From: Massospora cicadina
Taxonomy: Eukaryota; Entomophthoromycota; Entomophthoromycetes; Entomophthorales; Entomophthoraceae
Direction of reading: 5' to 3'
Assembly (NCBI GenBank): GCA_022478985.1
Contig: JAKSZP010010638.1
Location: forward strand, 62,001 to 126,000
Length of the DNA stretch: 64,000 nucleotides
Every line of letters starts with the position of its first letter. The stretch's first letter is position 1. Below the pieces are notes generated by a model. That model made no database searches. It was not told the DNA's origin and saw only the letters and a list, made by a program, of their open reading frames with translations. The position numbers and the translations under genes were made by a program. Shown here piece by piece: positions 29,522 through 39,010 of the stretch.

Positions 29522-30697
29522 TCAGAGCTCATTGGCAGCTTGACCTTTGTTAATCACTGTTTTGGCTTGGCTAGACTTTTCAGCATTTAATTTTTCATCC
29601 TCTTTTTTCTTTGCAAGAACAGTTCCCTTGTTTGCCTTATGCAACTGCTTCTTTTTTCCATCAGAAAGTAGCGTATGGGCTTTCTTTTCTTTGTCAGAAT
29701 GACTACGGGGGCCACATGTAAGTTCAGAATCTACATCCTTAGTGCGCAAAGGTTTAGACCAAGGTCTGTGAGGGGTAGCATCCTTGGAAGAGCGATTCTC
29801 TTGAACCTTGGAACAAGAAACGGCTGCCTCCACAGGCTTAGAGGTAGACTTCTCTTTTTTAAGTGGTACTTTGGGAGCTTGAACTTCTCCTTCAAAGTCA
29901 GCCTCACTTAAGAGATCAAGGGGGTTTTGGGATGAGACTTTCATGTCAACCACTCGTTGTTCACCATTGCTAGCCTCCACTGATTCGTGCAATTTCTTAG
30001 TGTTGCACCCCGAGGTGACATAAGGCAAAGTGGAAGAGGGGTATTCTTCATTGGATAAGACTAATGGAACTTTGTAATTCATTAAGGATAGGGACCCTTG
30101 CCTCATGTTGATGATGCCTTCATACTTGATCATAAATTGAGTTCCTATGAGCAAATCATAATCATTATTATCCAAAGCCACTGTGGGGGCTGATAGAATA
30201 AGCTTCCCAATACAAATGGGAAGGGATGAGTAAGCACCTAGTGCATGGGTGTTATTAGAACTGGCAGTTCCAAAGTCTTGGTTGTACTCCAAGTCAGGTG
30301 CAAGTTGGATCTTTTTTATCAACTTGGAGGAGATGATGTTCACCGGGGAGCCAGTATCTAAGATAGCCATCACCCAAACTTTTTGGATGACCACTTCAAC
30401 CTTTGTGAGTATTCCCCCAGAAGTGGGCAATAGCGCTAAGACCTCTTTAAGATGAAAAGATGAGGTTGATTTGCAAGCGGTCTTGGGGTAATTTTCCAGA
30501 ATGGACTGCATGATATGGCCATGCTGGATAGAGCAAATAATGCAAGACAACACCTCATCTGCATCACTGGCAGTATCAAAAACAATTGGCTCCCCTAGAA
30601 CTTGGTGGAGGTAAGTTTCCTCAGGTATGGTAGCTTCATCTACTTCTCCAGCGTTTAGGTGATCAGGGACCTCCACTTCTGCAGGAGCTCCCAACAA
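29522..30697 (-). CDS. Aspartic protease with long Lys/Ser-rich C-terminal tail (LTR element)
   Basis: 391 residues. The retropepsin active site is intact: MAILDTGSPVNIISSKLI, Asp-Thr-Gly at residues 114-116. It is followed by APDLEYNQDFG, the SSLPICIGKL strand and YDLLIGTQFM, the second conserved block. After about residue 215 the protein becomes hydrophilic and Lys/Ser-rich with no recognised domain, where an autonomous element would encode RT. No stop interrupts it. It lies just downstream of the gag frame in a different frame; 30698-30806 continues the gag-protease linker through at least one frame change. The start Met is the first in the open frame and may not be the real N terminus, since gag-pol products are usually fused. 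Confidence 0.75.
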   Translation of the reverse strand: MLGAPAEVEVPDHLNAGEVDEATIPEETYLHQVLGEPIVFDTASDADEVLSCIICSIQHGHIMQSILENYPKTACKSTSSFHLKEVLALLPTSGGILTKVEVVIQKVWVMAILDTGSPVNIISSKLIKKIQLAPDLEYNQDFGTASSNNTHALGAYSSLPICIGKLILSAPTVALDNNDYDLLIGTQFMIKYEGIINMRQGSLSLMNYKVPLVLSNEEYPSSTLPYVTSGCNTKKLHESVEASNGEQRVVDMKVSSQNPLDLLSEADFEGEVQAPKVPLKKEKSTSKPVEAAVSCSKVQENRSSKDATPHRPWSKPLRTKDVDSELTCGPRSHSDKEKKAHTLLSDGKKKQLHKANKGTVLAKKKEDEKLNAEKSSQAKTVINKGQAANEL

Positions 30698-30806
30698 GTA
30701 GTACCCAATGTTATTGTAACCCCCTCAGAGTCAGCCTCAGGGGTATTCTCAACCATGGGCAAGGTTGTAATTGATATGGGGGAGACAGTCACAATAGGAG
30801 GGGTGA

Positions 30807-31625
30807 TTAGCTTTGCTTTAACCAGCATTTTTCCACCCCTTTAGTTCTGGAGGATATACCCTTAGGGTGCGCACCTACTAGCTGAGCTGAAGAGAAAACC
30901 ACAGTAGAAATCTCCGCTTTGCATGACCAAGGAATGTACAGTTTAAGTTGCACTGAAGAAGCGGGTTTTGGGGTGAGAATAGGCACAGGTGGCCTCATCT
31001 CCAACGGTTCAGCAGGCTCCAGCTCCTCTAAAGGAATATGGGCAATGTCTAACAAAGCCTCTTTTATATCTTGGGAGGTTGTAAGGTGGCTTTTCACCAA
31101 TATAATGTTCCTGGTGAGAGAGGGTTGTGAAGCTAACCCTGTTAAGATGGCGGCAATAGCGTTATCCAGGGTAAGCAGGTTAGACATAGCCAACCTTTGA
31201 GCAGTGAGGTAGAACCGCTCAGCAAAACTAAAGAGGGTTTCACCCTTGTACATGGTAAGGCACAAGAAAGCCTGTTTTTCCCTGTGTAAGCTCTGCTCAG
31301 ATCTGAATTCAGCTAAGAGGGCCTTCTTAACATCTGGCCAGATATGCTGAGGATCTAGTTGAGGAACAATCAGCTCTTGGGCTTTGCAGCTTAAACAGGG
31401 AAGGATGTACTGATCTTTTTGTTTGTCAGTGGCGTCATCCATTGCAGCTTCATAAACGTACAGAAAGGAAGCAATGCTCCCTTCACCTGGGATGTATCTA
31501 ATCTTTATGGGTAGTTTGTACGGCCATTGCTCTAGATCTTTGAGATGGGAGAAAGATCTGGCTAGTTGCTTCTTGAGAGCAACTAATTGCAAGTCAGGAG
31601 AGCTGCTCACGTTGACAGTCTCCAA
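30807..31625 (-). CDS. Gag-like protein of the LTR element
   Basis: 272 residues, starting about 60 bases inside the PBS. The central region (residues about 50-150), with FLYVYEAAMDDATDK, WPDVKKALLAEFRSE and FSFAERFYLTAQRL, has the helical pattern of gypsy gag capsid (Retrotrans_gag-like). It aligns by eye with the gag frames at 61234-61880. No zinc knuckle is visible. The C-terminal 20 residues are probably out of frame, because a better linker to protease continues in another frame near 30830. Confidence 0.7.
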   Translation of the reverse strand: METVNVSSSPDLQLVALKKQLARSFSHLKDLEQWPYKLPIKIRYIPGEGSIASFLYVYEAAMDDATDKQKDQYILPCLSCKAQELIVPQLDPQHIWPDVKKALLAEFRSEQSLHREKQAFLCLTMYKGETLFSFAERFYLTAQRLAMSNLLTLDNAIAAILTGLASQPSLTRNIILVKSHLTTSQDIKEALLDIAHIPLEELEPAEPLEMRPPVPILTPKPASSVQLKLYIPWSCKAEISTVVFSSAQLVGAHPKGISSRTKGVEKCWLKQS

Positions 31626-31683
31626 TTTTGTTAATACTTATCAAAGTATTTAGGGGGCTTGACCCCTGTAGTGAGCACCAATT

Positions 31684-32515
31684 TGTGGGATCTGCCAATG
31701 GATGCCACAAATAATATATTAAAGTGAGATAATTACTTTTTGGTAAAAGTATAAAATGACACTTATTAAAGTTTTTTATGTTTTTTATTATTTTAAGCGG
31801 GCAAAACCAGGAAAGGTCCCTTTTTTGATACTAGTTTTTCATATTTAAACTAGTTCCATTTGAGACCACCAATATTTGAGGCAAAAGAATGTAAAGCTTA
31901 GTTATCTAAATTAGGTAATATAGGCTTTTGGCCTATCAGATCAAAGATAAAATTTTTGAGGCAAAACTGATCTGTGTGATAACAATTTGATGAATTGTAT
32001 CCAATCATCAGTGAGTAAAATCTTTTCACCTTGGTGGTGGTCAGACTCAGATGGTAATGATTGGGTAATTTAGCAGTGGTCAGACCTGAATGGTAATGAT
32101 TGGCTAATTCTTACCCTATCATTATTGAGTAAAATCTTTTCATCTCAGCAATGATTAGACTTGGATGGTAATGACTGGTTAACTCACACCCAATCATCGA
32201 TGGGTAAAATCTTCTCACCTTGTGGAGGTTTAGATCCATGCAATATTGAACTCCTCAAATTCAGCTGAGAAGTTAGAGTAACCCTATTGTTAGTATTTAT
32301 TTTTAAGCCAATTTTTGTGATAAATAATATTTTTCCATTAGCTAAGATTCCACTGAGAATCCGCCAAGGTCTTTTTGCCATTGGTGCTTATATCATTATT
32401 AACCACAATCTTATTTGTTGATTGGGCAGGAGAGGGGCCAATCATAATAGCAGATTTGGGAGCACTAATACTTCCAACATTTTTTTCCTTAAGTCAAAAA
32501 GGTGAATGTCTGACA
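31684..32515 (-). repeat. 5' LTR of the gag-protease element
   Basis: About 37 bp longer than its partner because of an extra partial tandem unit (GGTAATGATTGG near 32052, 32091 and a variant at 32166). Most other differences are C/T and G/A changes. Just inside it (31660-31680), the plus-strand CCCCTGTAGTGAGCACCAA is the complement of the primer-binding site. Confidence 0.9.
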
Positions 32516-33269
32516 AGAGTTGGCAAATATTATCTAATAATTCACCAAATTGATCACCTGAAACTCAACAAAAATCAGTATTAGAGTTTGAGTAGATTAA
32601 GTAGTTAGGATAATCAGTTTACCAGTCATGAGGGCAACAGCAAAGCTATTAGTCTGAGTGGCTTGAGAGTAGTGCTGGCACAGCCTATAGGTTACAATGT
32701 GAGCTTATCATTTGATAAACTAAATACCTTAGCAAAGCATGGGTATCTGGATATTAGGTTTATATATTTTAAAAAACCTGCTTATTTTTGGTTCCCCTAA
32801 TTAATAAAATACTTTTGGCAAGTTAAGTAGAAGTTGATTTAGTAGTTTGGAAGATATATTACATAAACAATGATTTTAATTATGAAAAGATTTTTGGGTA
32901 GCAGTTTGGCGCTATTTGATTGATTCAATAGGTTTTTTTGTTTGGCTGAGTGGTTATGGTTTTTGTTTGAATTGATAGGACATAGTTTAGGTTTGAGGGT
33001 GATTAGTTATTGGTTGTTTTGATGAGTTCAGTTGAGTTTTCAAGAGTGGTTTATGATTGATTTGATTGAGCAATTAGATTTGGCTGAGTGGTTTTATTTA
33101 TCTATAATATAAAATCTAAATTATAAAATTGAAAATCTGAAATTTTAGACACTATAGTGAAGCACATGTAAATCAGCTAGTATTATATAAAATATATGTT
33201 ATATATTATAAGTATACATATATATATACTTACAATATAATATATAATATAAACAAATGTAGATTGTAC
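32516..33269. other. Continuation of the tandem repeat, then AT-rich DNA without genes
   Basis: 32516-32585 continues the 28070-28499 array (GTTGGCAAATATTATCTAATAATTCACC, like 28226-28252). From there to 33269 there is only AT-rich sequence with GGTTG/GATTG-type low-complexity repeats and TATATA runs near 33190-33250. No open frame is supported. Confidence 0.5.
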
Positions 33270-33790
33270 ATATGATTATATGTAAAAGCGCACACCTTGC
33301 TTTTCTTGAAGTTGTATATGAAATATATTTTTAAAGTAATTATTTGGCAAAAAAATTATTTTTTTCTTTTTTAGTATAACTTCTTTGGTTGATTTGTGTT
33401 TTTTGTTTTTTGTTTTATATTTTTTACTTTTTATTATTTACCTTTTTATTATTTTCTCTCTTTAAAAAAGCAGGTTATATTAAAACAATTTTATTTTTTT
33501 CTATTTTTCACACAATTTTCTTTAACTCACTGCCATATCTGTCTGTTTGTCTCTCTGTAATTAAATTTTACAAGCACTATTTCAGATACTTATTGTTGAT
33601 AAAAAATTCTGAAACTTTGCACAGACGTTGGTCTTGGATGATAATATAATAATGTATCAATAAATTAATTTTATCCTCAAAATAAAAATTGTTTTATATG
33701 TACCAAGTGAAATTTCTATATATTTTTGATGGTAGTCATTATATAGTTACAGATGAGCAGTTTGATATTTGGTTGCTTTAAAAGTTTTAA
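33270..33790 (+). repeat. Dispersed repeats X (inverted) and Y (direct), copy 2
   Basis: 33270-33480 is the reverse complement of the X segment at 24590-24800, and 33500-33790 is a direct copy of Y at 23330-23660. In this copy X and Y are adjacent; around the Helitron they are about 0.9 kb apart and the SINE at 24177 lies between them. The 86-codon open frame at 33389-33649 crosses the X/Y junction in low-complexity Phe/Leu-rich sequence and is not a gene. Confidence 0.6.
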
Positions 33791-33914
33791 GTTTACCTTC
33801 CAGGCTAGCTAAAACTTAAAATTTGGCACATTTATGTATCTATGATGACAATACATTATTCCATTAAAAATTATGAAATTGTGTTTTTATATTTAGAGGT
33901 GTATAGATTATTAT

Positions 33915-35790
33915 CTAACTAGTAGCCGGATTCTCATGCTTTGCTATGGTGTTTATGATTTATCAGATGATTTGAGTTGATTGTTATAGTTTTTATATTC
34001 AAGATATTCACCAACTGCTCAGTTAAACCCATTGAACCTATAAAATTAACCAATTAACTATAATTACTCAAAAAACTATTTTTAAAGTAGATATTTAGTG
34101 GTAGCAGGAACTACCCTAATTGGCGGCCACCTTATCTTCCTTTATTTTTAATTCCACATCACTATTCAATCTTTATAAAATAAAATAGTATAATATTAAT
34201 AGGGGATGGGAGAAAACAATGTTTCATCTTAGATAGTATAAGCTTTAAACCTGTTACAAACCAAACCTGCACCAGAGTGTTAACTGTTGCATCCTGCTAG
34301 ATAACCACCCAATCTTTCTTTTTATTTTATCATATTATCTTTATTCAATTTTTTTAAATAAATAATAATAAGAGAGGATGGGAGGAAATGATATTTTGTC
34401 TCAACCAGTATAGGTTTTGAGCCTGTTCTGCAACTAAACTGCAGCTGATTGGTAGCAAGATGTGCCCATTAAGCTAACTACCCTTGCATAGCAACTTATT
34501 AAACCCATTGAATTAATTAAATAACACCAAACTTCTAGGTAAAACATTTTTCTAGTACTAGATGGTCACTGCTAGGTAAAACATTATCAATAAAAATGCT
34601 CATCACCTGGCTATAAAATAAATACTTCACCTAGCTTAATATATGGTTTTTAGTAGGTACCTATAAACTAATAACTGTTATATTAATTCTTAAATTTACT
34701 AGCTTATGTGTTTTAGAAGATAGCAGAGTTGGCTTTTATGTATTGATTTAAAGTTTTTTATATATTTTTGGTTAGCAATTAAATTTCAAAAACCCTACCT
34801 ACTCAAAAACTTAACTCTCAAGAGGGATATATATATCAAATTTTGTGTAATGGGTCTTTAGTTTGATAGAAAAAATATTTTAATATTATTTACAAACTTA
34901 AATTTTTTAAAGAAGTTTTTTTTTCAAAAGACCAGATGGTAGATATAAAATTAGTTAACTTATAAATAGTTTTTTTTATAGATATCAATGAACTAAAAAG
35001 TTTCTCCTTTTCAAAGTTTTAAATCCAAGCTTATGTGAGTTAAAATATATACTGATAATTAGCTTATATAAATAATTTTATATAGTTTTTGAAATTTTTC
35101 TGTAGTTAAAATTGAGTACAAAACCCCTTACCTACTCCATAATCCTAAACTCAAGCTGCATATACATAGCAAATTTATAAACGTAGGGTTGCTGGTTTTT
35201 TAAAAATAAGTTTTTATATACAGTTTACAATTTTAAATTGTCTTATGATAGAAATTTTGTCAAAGTAAAATATAAACTGCTTTTTTTATATTGAAAAAAT
35301 CTAGAAATAAAGGGTTTCTTAGATGAACTACAAATTTAAGAAGAACATCCATGTCAAATTAAAATTCCTAGCTTCTGTGGTTTAAGGAAAACATTGATTA
35401 GTAGTGTCTTTTATATATATTATAGATTTATTTTTTGCAATTCTTGTTGCTATAATTGAATTTAAAAGAAAACACTTAAATAATTGTTATTCCAACATTT
35501 AAGCTGCAAATACATATCAAATTTCATAAATGTAGGTTTGTTGGTTTTTAAAATACTTTTTGAAACCTTTCTCAAATTTGAATCATTTTAAATAATCGAT
35601 TTATTAAGTTAAATTTAAAGTACTTTTTCACATATTAAAAATACTTAAAAATCCTTAAAAATAAACAGTTTTTTGCCAAACTATAAATTTTGGCAGAACC
35701 TCCATACCAAATTTGAATTTCTATTTTTTGTAGTATAAGAGAAACCTTGATTAATAGCATCTTTTATATTTTTGATAGACTAGTAGGTAG
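33915..35790 (+). repeat. Long non-coding repeat E, copy 1
   Basis: Begins near ACTAGTAGCCGGATTCTCATGC. It is collinear by eye with 37790-39010, sharing TAGTGGTAGCNGNAANTACC, ATGTTTCATCNTAGANAGTATA, GTTTTAGTAGGTNCCTATAAACTAA and CTNTTACCTACT-type blocks. A block of about 190 bp is tandemly duplicated inside this copy (34130-34310 and 34318-34490). Near 35100-35790 another module is repeated, with AAGCTGCANATACATANCAAAT, then GAGAAACCTTGATTAATAGC ending at TAGACTAG. No coding potential. Probably a degenerate non-autonomous mobile element; class not determined. Confidence 0.55.
34535..34585 (-). mobile_element. Ultra-short retroposed insertion, copy C
   Basis: CTAGGTAAAACATT at 34535-34548 is repeated exactly at 34572-34585. 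Between them, on the minus strand, is AGTGACCATCTAGTACTA plus an A-rich end. Same core as copies A, B and D, in the opposite orientation to A and B, with a different duplicated target. Confidence 0.75.
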
Positions 35791-35988
35791 CCGCGGCTTC
35801 ACCTGTGTTTATTAATGCACCCACTAGTTAATATATTGATAGATATAAAAAGAATAGAAAATCTATTTGGCATTGCATGTGCTTATAATTTTAAATTCAT
35901 GATCCATCTTTTCACAGCATGAGGCTAAGATTTTAACTTCCATTAAGTTGTTAAAAGGCAGTTATTTTATCAATTATCTTTAGTTTTT

Positions 35989-36272
35989 TCATTTAACCGA
36001 GGCAAGCCGACCAGGGGACAGGCATTACCGAAAGAAAGAAACGACATGAAACCTGAACAGGGTCAACTCTGTCGAAGAAAGTTTTTCCACCTCCGGATCG
36101 GGACTCAAATTTTTCTGGTTACATCATGGGTAAGGTTTTCGTGTTATTAGACCTACTAACCGCCAATAGCTTCCTTTGGCTGGCACCCCGATTGATGTGC
36201 GAAGGGCGGAAATCGAACCCGCAACCTTCAGGTTGGTAGCCGTACGCCCTTACCGACTCGCCTTCCACCCCC
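35989..36272 (-). mobile_element. tRNA-derived SINE, second family
   Basis: Flanked by a perfect 19-bp direct repeat, TCAATTATCTTTAGTTTTT (35970-35988 and 36273-36291). On the minus strand the element starts GGGGGTGGAAGGCGAGTCGG, A-box-like. About 50 bases in it has GCGGGTTCGATTTCCGCCC, a B-box/T-arm. A tRNA-unrelated body follows. It is CG-rich compared with the surrounding repeat E, so it is a recent insertion or a better-preserved one. Its body differs from the SINE at 24177 and 27556, so it is a separate family. Confidence 0.85.
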
Positions 36273-36291
36273 TCAATTATCTTTAGTTTTT

Positions 36292-37790
36292 ATCATGTCA
36301 ATAGCCCATTTTACTCATCATTTTTTGTGGGTATAATTTAACAAATAATATTATTTATTTGTGGTAAGCTGACCATTAACAGATAATATTATTTATATTA
36401 GTTTATTTAATTTGGTAGAAGGCCATCAATAAGTTTATGAGCAATCAAACCTATCAAATATGCTAAAAACTACTAACTACTCACCCAAAACCATTTGGAC
36501 CTATTAAATCAATCTAAAACCACCAACCACTTGGCAAACCCATAAAAATATCAATTAATCAATTACTTACTACTTACTAAAATAATTAACTTGTTAATTA
36601 GCCAAATGCCTGCCAATCACTTGGCAAAACTGTTTAACCTATCAAATCAACTGAATAGTAAACTGCTCATCCATAACAATATACTGATTACCATTAAAAA
36701 CATATAAAATCTTCACTTCTTACATATAAAACTTTTTATTTTACTATGAAAACTAAAAAACTGTCTTTGAGGAGCACATGGACACCTTCCTTTCACCCAT
36801 ATCTCAAATTACAAAGGTCTACATGTCATAGTTTTGGCTGGGCATCAATACATGCACATGCATGCACACACATAAATACTTGTTTTTATTATTATAGACT
36901 AGCATCCAGCTACCTATGCTTTGCTACTGCGTTTATAGCATACCAGAGGATTCAAAACATTATTTTAGATTTATATTATAGTTAACCACCAACCACTTAG
37001 CAAACCCATTGACTTATCAATTTAATTAAATTTCACTAACCACTCATCCAAAACCAATTGCCTATAGAATCAACCAAAAACCACTACCCACTCAGTCATA
37101 GTTAAAACCAACTGAACCCACTAAATCAACAAAATAATAGTGGTGTTACTTGGCACTTCTCAGATTTTTTAAACAAACAATTCAAAATGAGACAAATAAA
37201 TTTTATATCATTTTGATAGCCCATTTTACCCAACATTGTTTTTGGGTATACTTTAGAAGATTATATTATTTATATTAGTTTATATAAATAGGTAAATGGC
37301 TATCAATAAGTTTTAAGGTAATCAAACCTATCAAATTAACCAAGAACAAATACCTATTTCCCCAAACCAATTGGACCTATTGATTTATCTAAAACCACAA
37401 ACTGCTTGGTAAACCCATTGTAACTATTAATTTGATCAATCACTTGTTACTTACAAAAATAATTAACATGATGATTATTAAAATGACCGCCAACTACTTG
37501 GCAAAACCACTTAAACTATAATTTTTTTAGTACTAGATGGTTCCACTTAAACTATAATATCAAAAGAATATCAAACTGCTTAGCTGTACAATATAATAAT
37601 TTATTGAAACATATAAAATTTTCACTTTTACATATTAAATTTTTTATTTCTTCATAAAATTAAAAATATAGCTTTGAGGTGTAAATGGACCCCCTCCCAT
37701 CCACTTATATCCAAATTTTCAAAAACGCTACATGATGTATTTTTAGCTGAAAGATGCACACACACTTGCTTCTATTATTATAGACTAGCA
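36292..37790 (+). repeat. Tandem copies of an approximately 0.9-kb non-coding unit
   Basis: 36292-36900 and 37203-37795 are collinear by eye. Both run from AATAGCCCATTTTAC or GATAGCCCATTTTACC, through ATCAATAAGTTTNA and AATCAAACCTATCAAAT, to CTTTGAGG and a CACACAC stretch, and end at TATTATTATAGACTAGCATC. The boundary motif ACTAGCATCCAG...ATGCTTTGCTAC also starts the E copies at 33915 and 37790, so this unit and E belong to one repeat system. No gene; the frame at 36746-36985 is incidental. Confidence 0.6.
37507..37558 (-). mobile_element. Ultra-short retroposed insertion, copy D
   Basis: CCACTTAAACTATAAT at 37507-37522 is repeated exactly at 37543-37558. The 20 bases between are, on the minus strand, AACCATCTAGTACT plus A's. 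It inserted into the 0.9-kb repeat unit. Confidence 0.75.
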
Positions 37791-39010
37791 TCCAGATACC
37801 ATGCTTTGCTACGCTTTTATAATTTATCAGACAATAAAAATTAATTATTTTGTATTTTATATTATAAATAGCCGCTAATTAGTTGGCTTAAATCATTGTT
37901 CAAATGAATCAACTAAACTCCACATCCACTCAACCAAAACCTTTGAACTTAATAAATCAACCAAATAACCATAAATTGTTTAGAAAAACAATCCTTTAAA
38001 TAAAGATCTAGTGGTAGCGGAAATTACCCCACTAGGCAACTATCATATCTCTTTTTGTTTTTATATCCATATCCTTTTTCTTTAAATACTGAACTAATAA
38101 TAGGAGGTGAGGTGAGGAGATGTTTCATCCTAGACAGTATAGGTTTCAAACCTGTTATGAGCTAAACCATTAACAGAGCATTAGCAGGTTTGCCCTACTA
38201 GTCTATTCACCCTTTCTTTACAAACCTATTAAACCTATCAAATAACATTTAACTGCTAACTGAGATATTATCAATAAAATTGATCATTACTCGGCTGTAG
38301 AACTCATACTTTAGCTAATTTTTATATGGGTTTTAGTAGGTTCCTATAAACTAAGAGCCTTTATATTTATTTTCTAAATCCTAGTTTATTAAGTTAAAAT
38401 ATGATAAAGAAAGCTTTTAAATATCAAAGTTACTGCAATCTTTATGGCTAAAAATTTGAATTATTAAAAACTCTGACTACCAAGAATATAACACTTAAGT
38501 GGCACATATATACCAAATATCCTGTTTGTAGGTATTTTTTTAGAAAAATGTTTATTATTTGATTTCTATATAGATGTACATAAATTTGAATTTTTTGTAG
38601 GTAAGGTTTGAAAGAATTTGTATATCTTAGTCATTATTTATTTTTTACCTTAATCTATATTTGTATGATGATTAGCTGAAATTTTGTAGTTGAAATTAAG
38701 TATATAAATCCCTTACCTACTTAATATATCTACATCCAAGCTTATATATACCAAATTTATGAACGTGGATTCTTTTGGATTTTTAGTATGAGCTTTTTAA
38801 ATACCATTTTCTTTTTGAAATGCTATATAATAGAAATTTATTAAAGTAAATTAAAACTGCTTACTCATATAAGAGAACCCTAAAAGCTAACAATTTTTTA
38901 GTACTACAATATTAAAACATATTCATGCCAAATCTCAATATTCTAACTTTTGCAGCTTAAGAGAAACCTTAATTAAAACTTTCTTCTATACATACTATGA
39001 TTTATAATCT
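37790..39010 (+). repeat. Long non-coding repeat E, copy 2
   Basis: Partner of 33915-35790, lacking the internal 190-bp duplication and the second 3' module. It starts ACTAGCATCCAGATACC and ends near the GAGAAACCTTAATTAAAAC block at 38955-38975. No coding potential. Confidence 0.5.

Larger units (their letters stand above)
28500..32515 (-). mobile_element. Non-autonomous Ty3/gypsy-type LTR element carrying only gag and protease
   Basis: Long LTRs (28500-29294 and 31684-32515) bound a 2.4-kb interior read on the minus strand. Ends on that strand are TGTCAGACATTC...CCCACA. A PBS (TTGGTGCTCACTACAGGGG) abuts the right LTR and a polypurine tract (TTGAGGGGGGCAA) the left LTR. The insertion lies in a GTGAGAATTGGCAAAT repeat; the flanking 5-mers, AGAAT and AGAGT, are consistent with a 5-bp target duplication carrying one change. 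The LTRs are similar by eye, so it is the youngest large element here. The interior encodes gag and an aspartic protease in long open frames but no RT, RNase H or integrase. Gag and protease resemble those of the full-length element at 57081-63575. Confidence 0.9.

Noticed and set aside
33389..33649. 86-codon Phe/Leu-rich open frame
   Set aside because: Low-complexity T-rich repeat sequence crossing the junction of two dispersed repeats.
36205..36272. Possible tRNA gene on the minus strand
   Set aside because: The acceptor stem is not formed, and the sequence is the head of a longer element flanked by a 19-bp target duplication.
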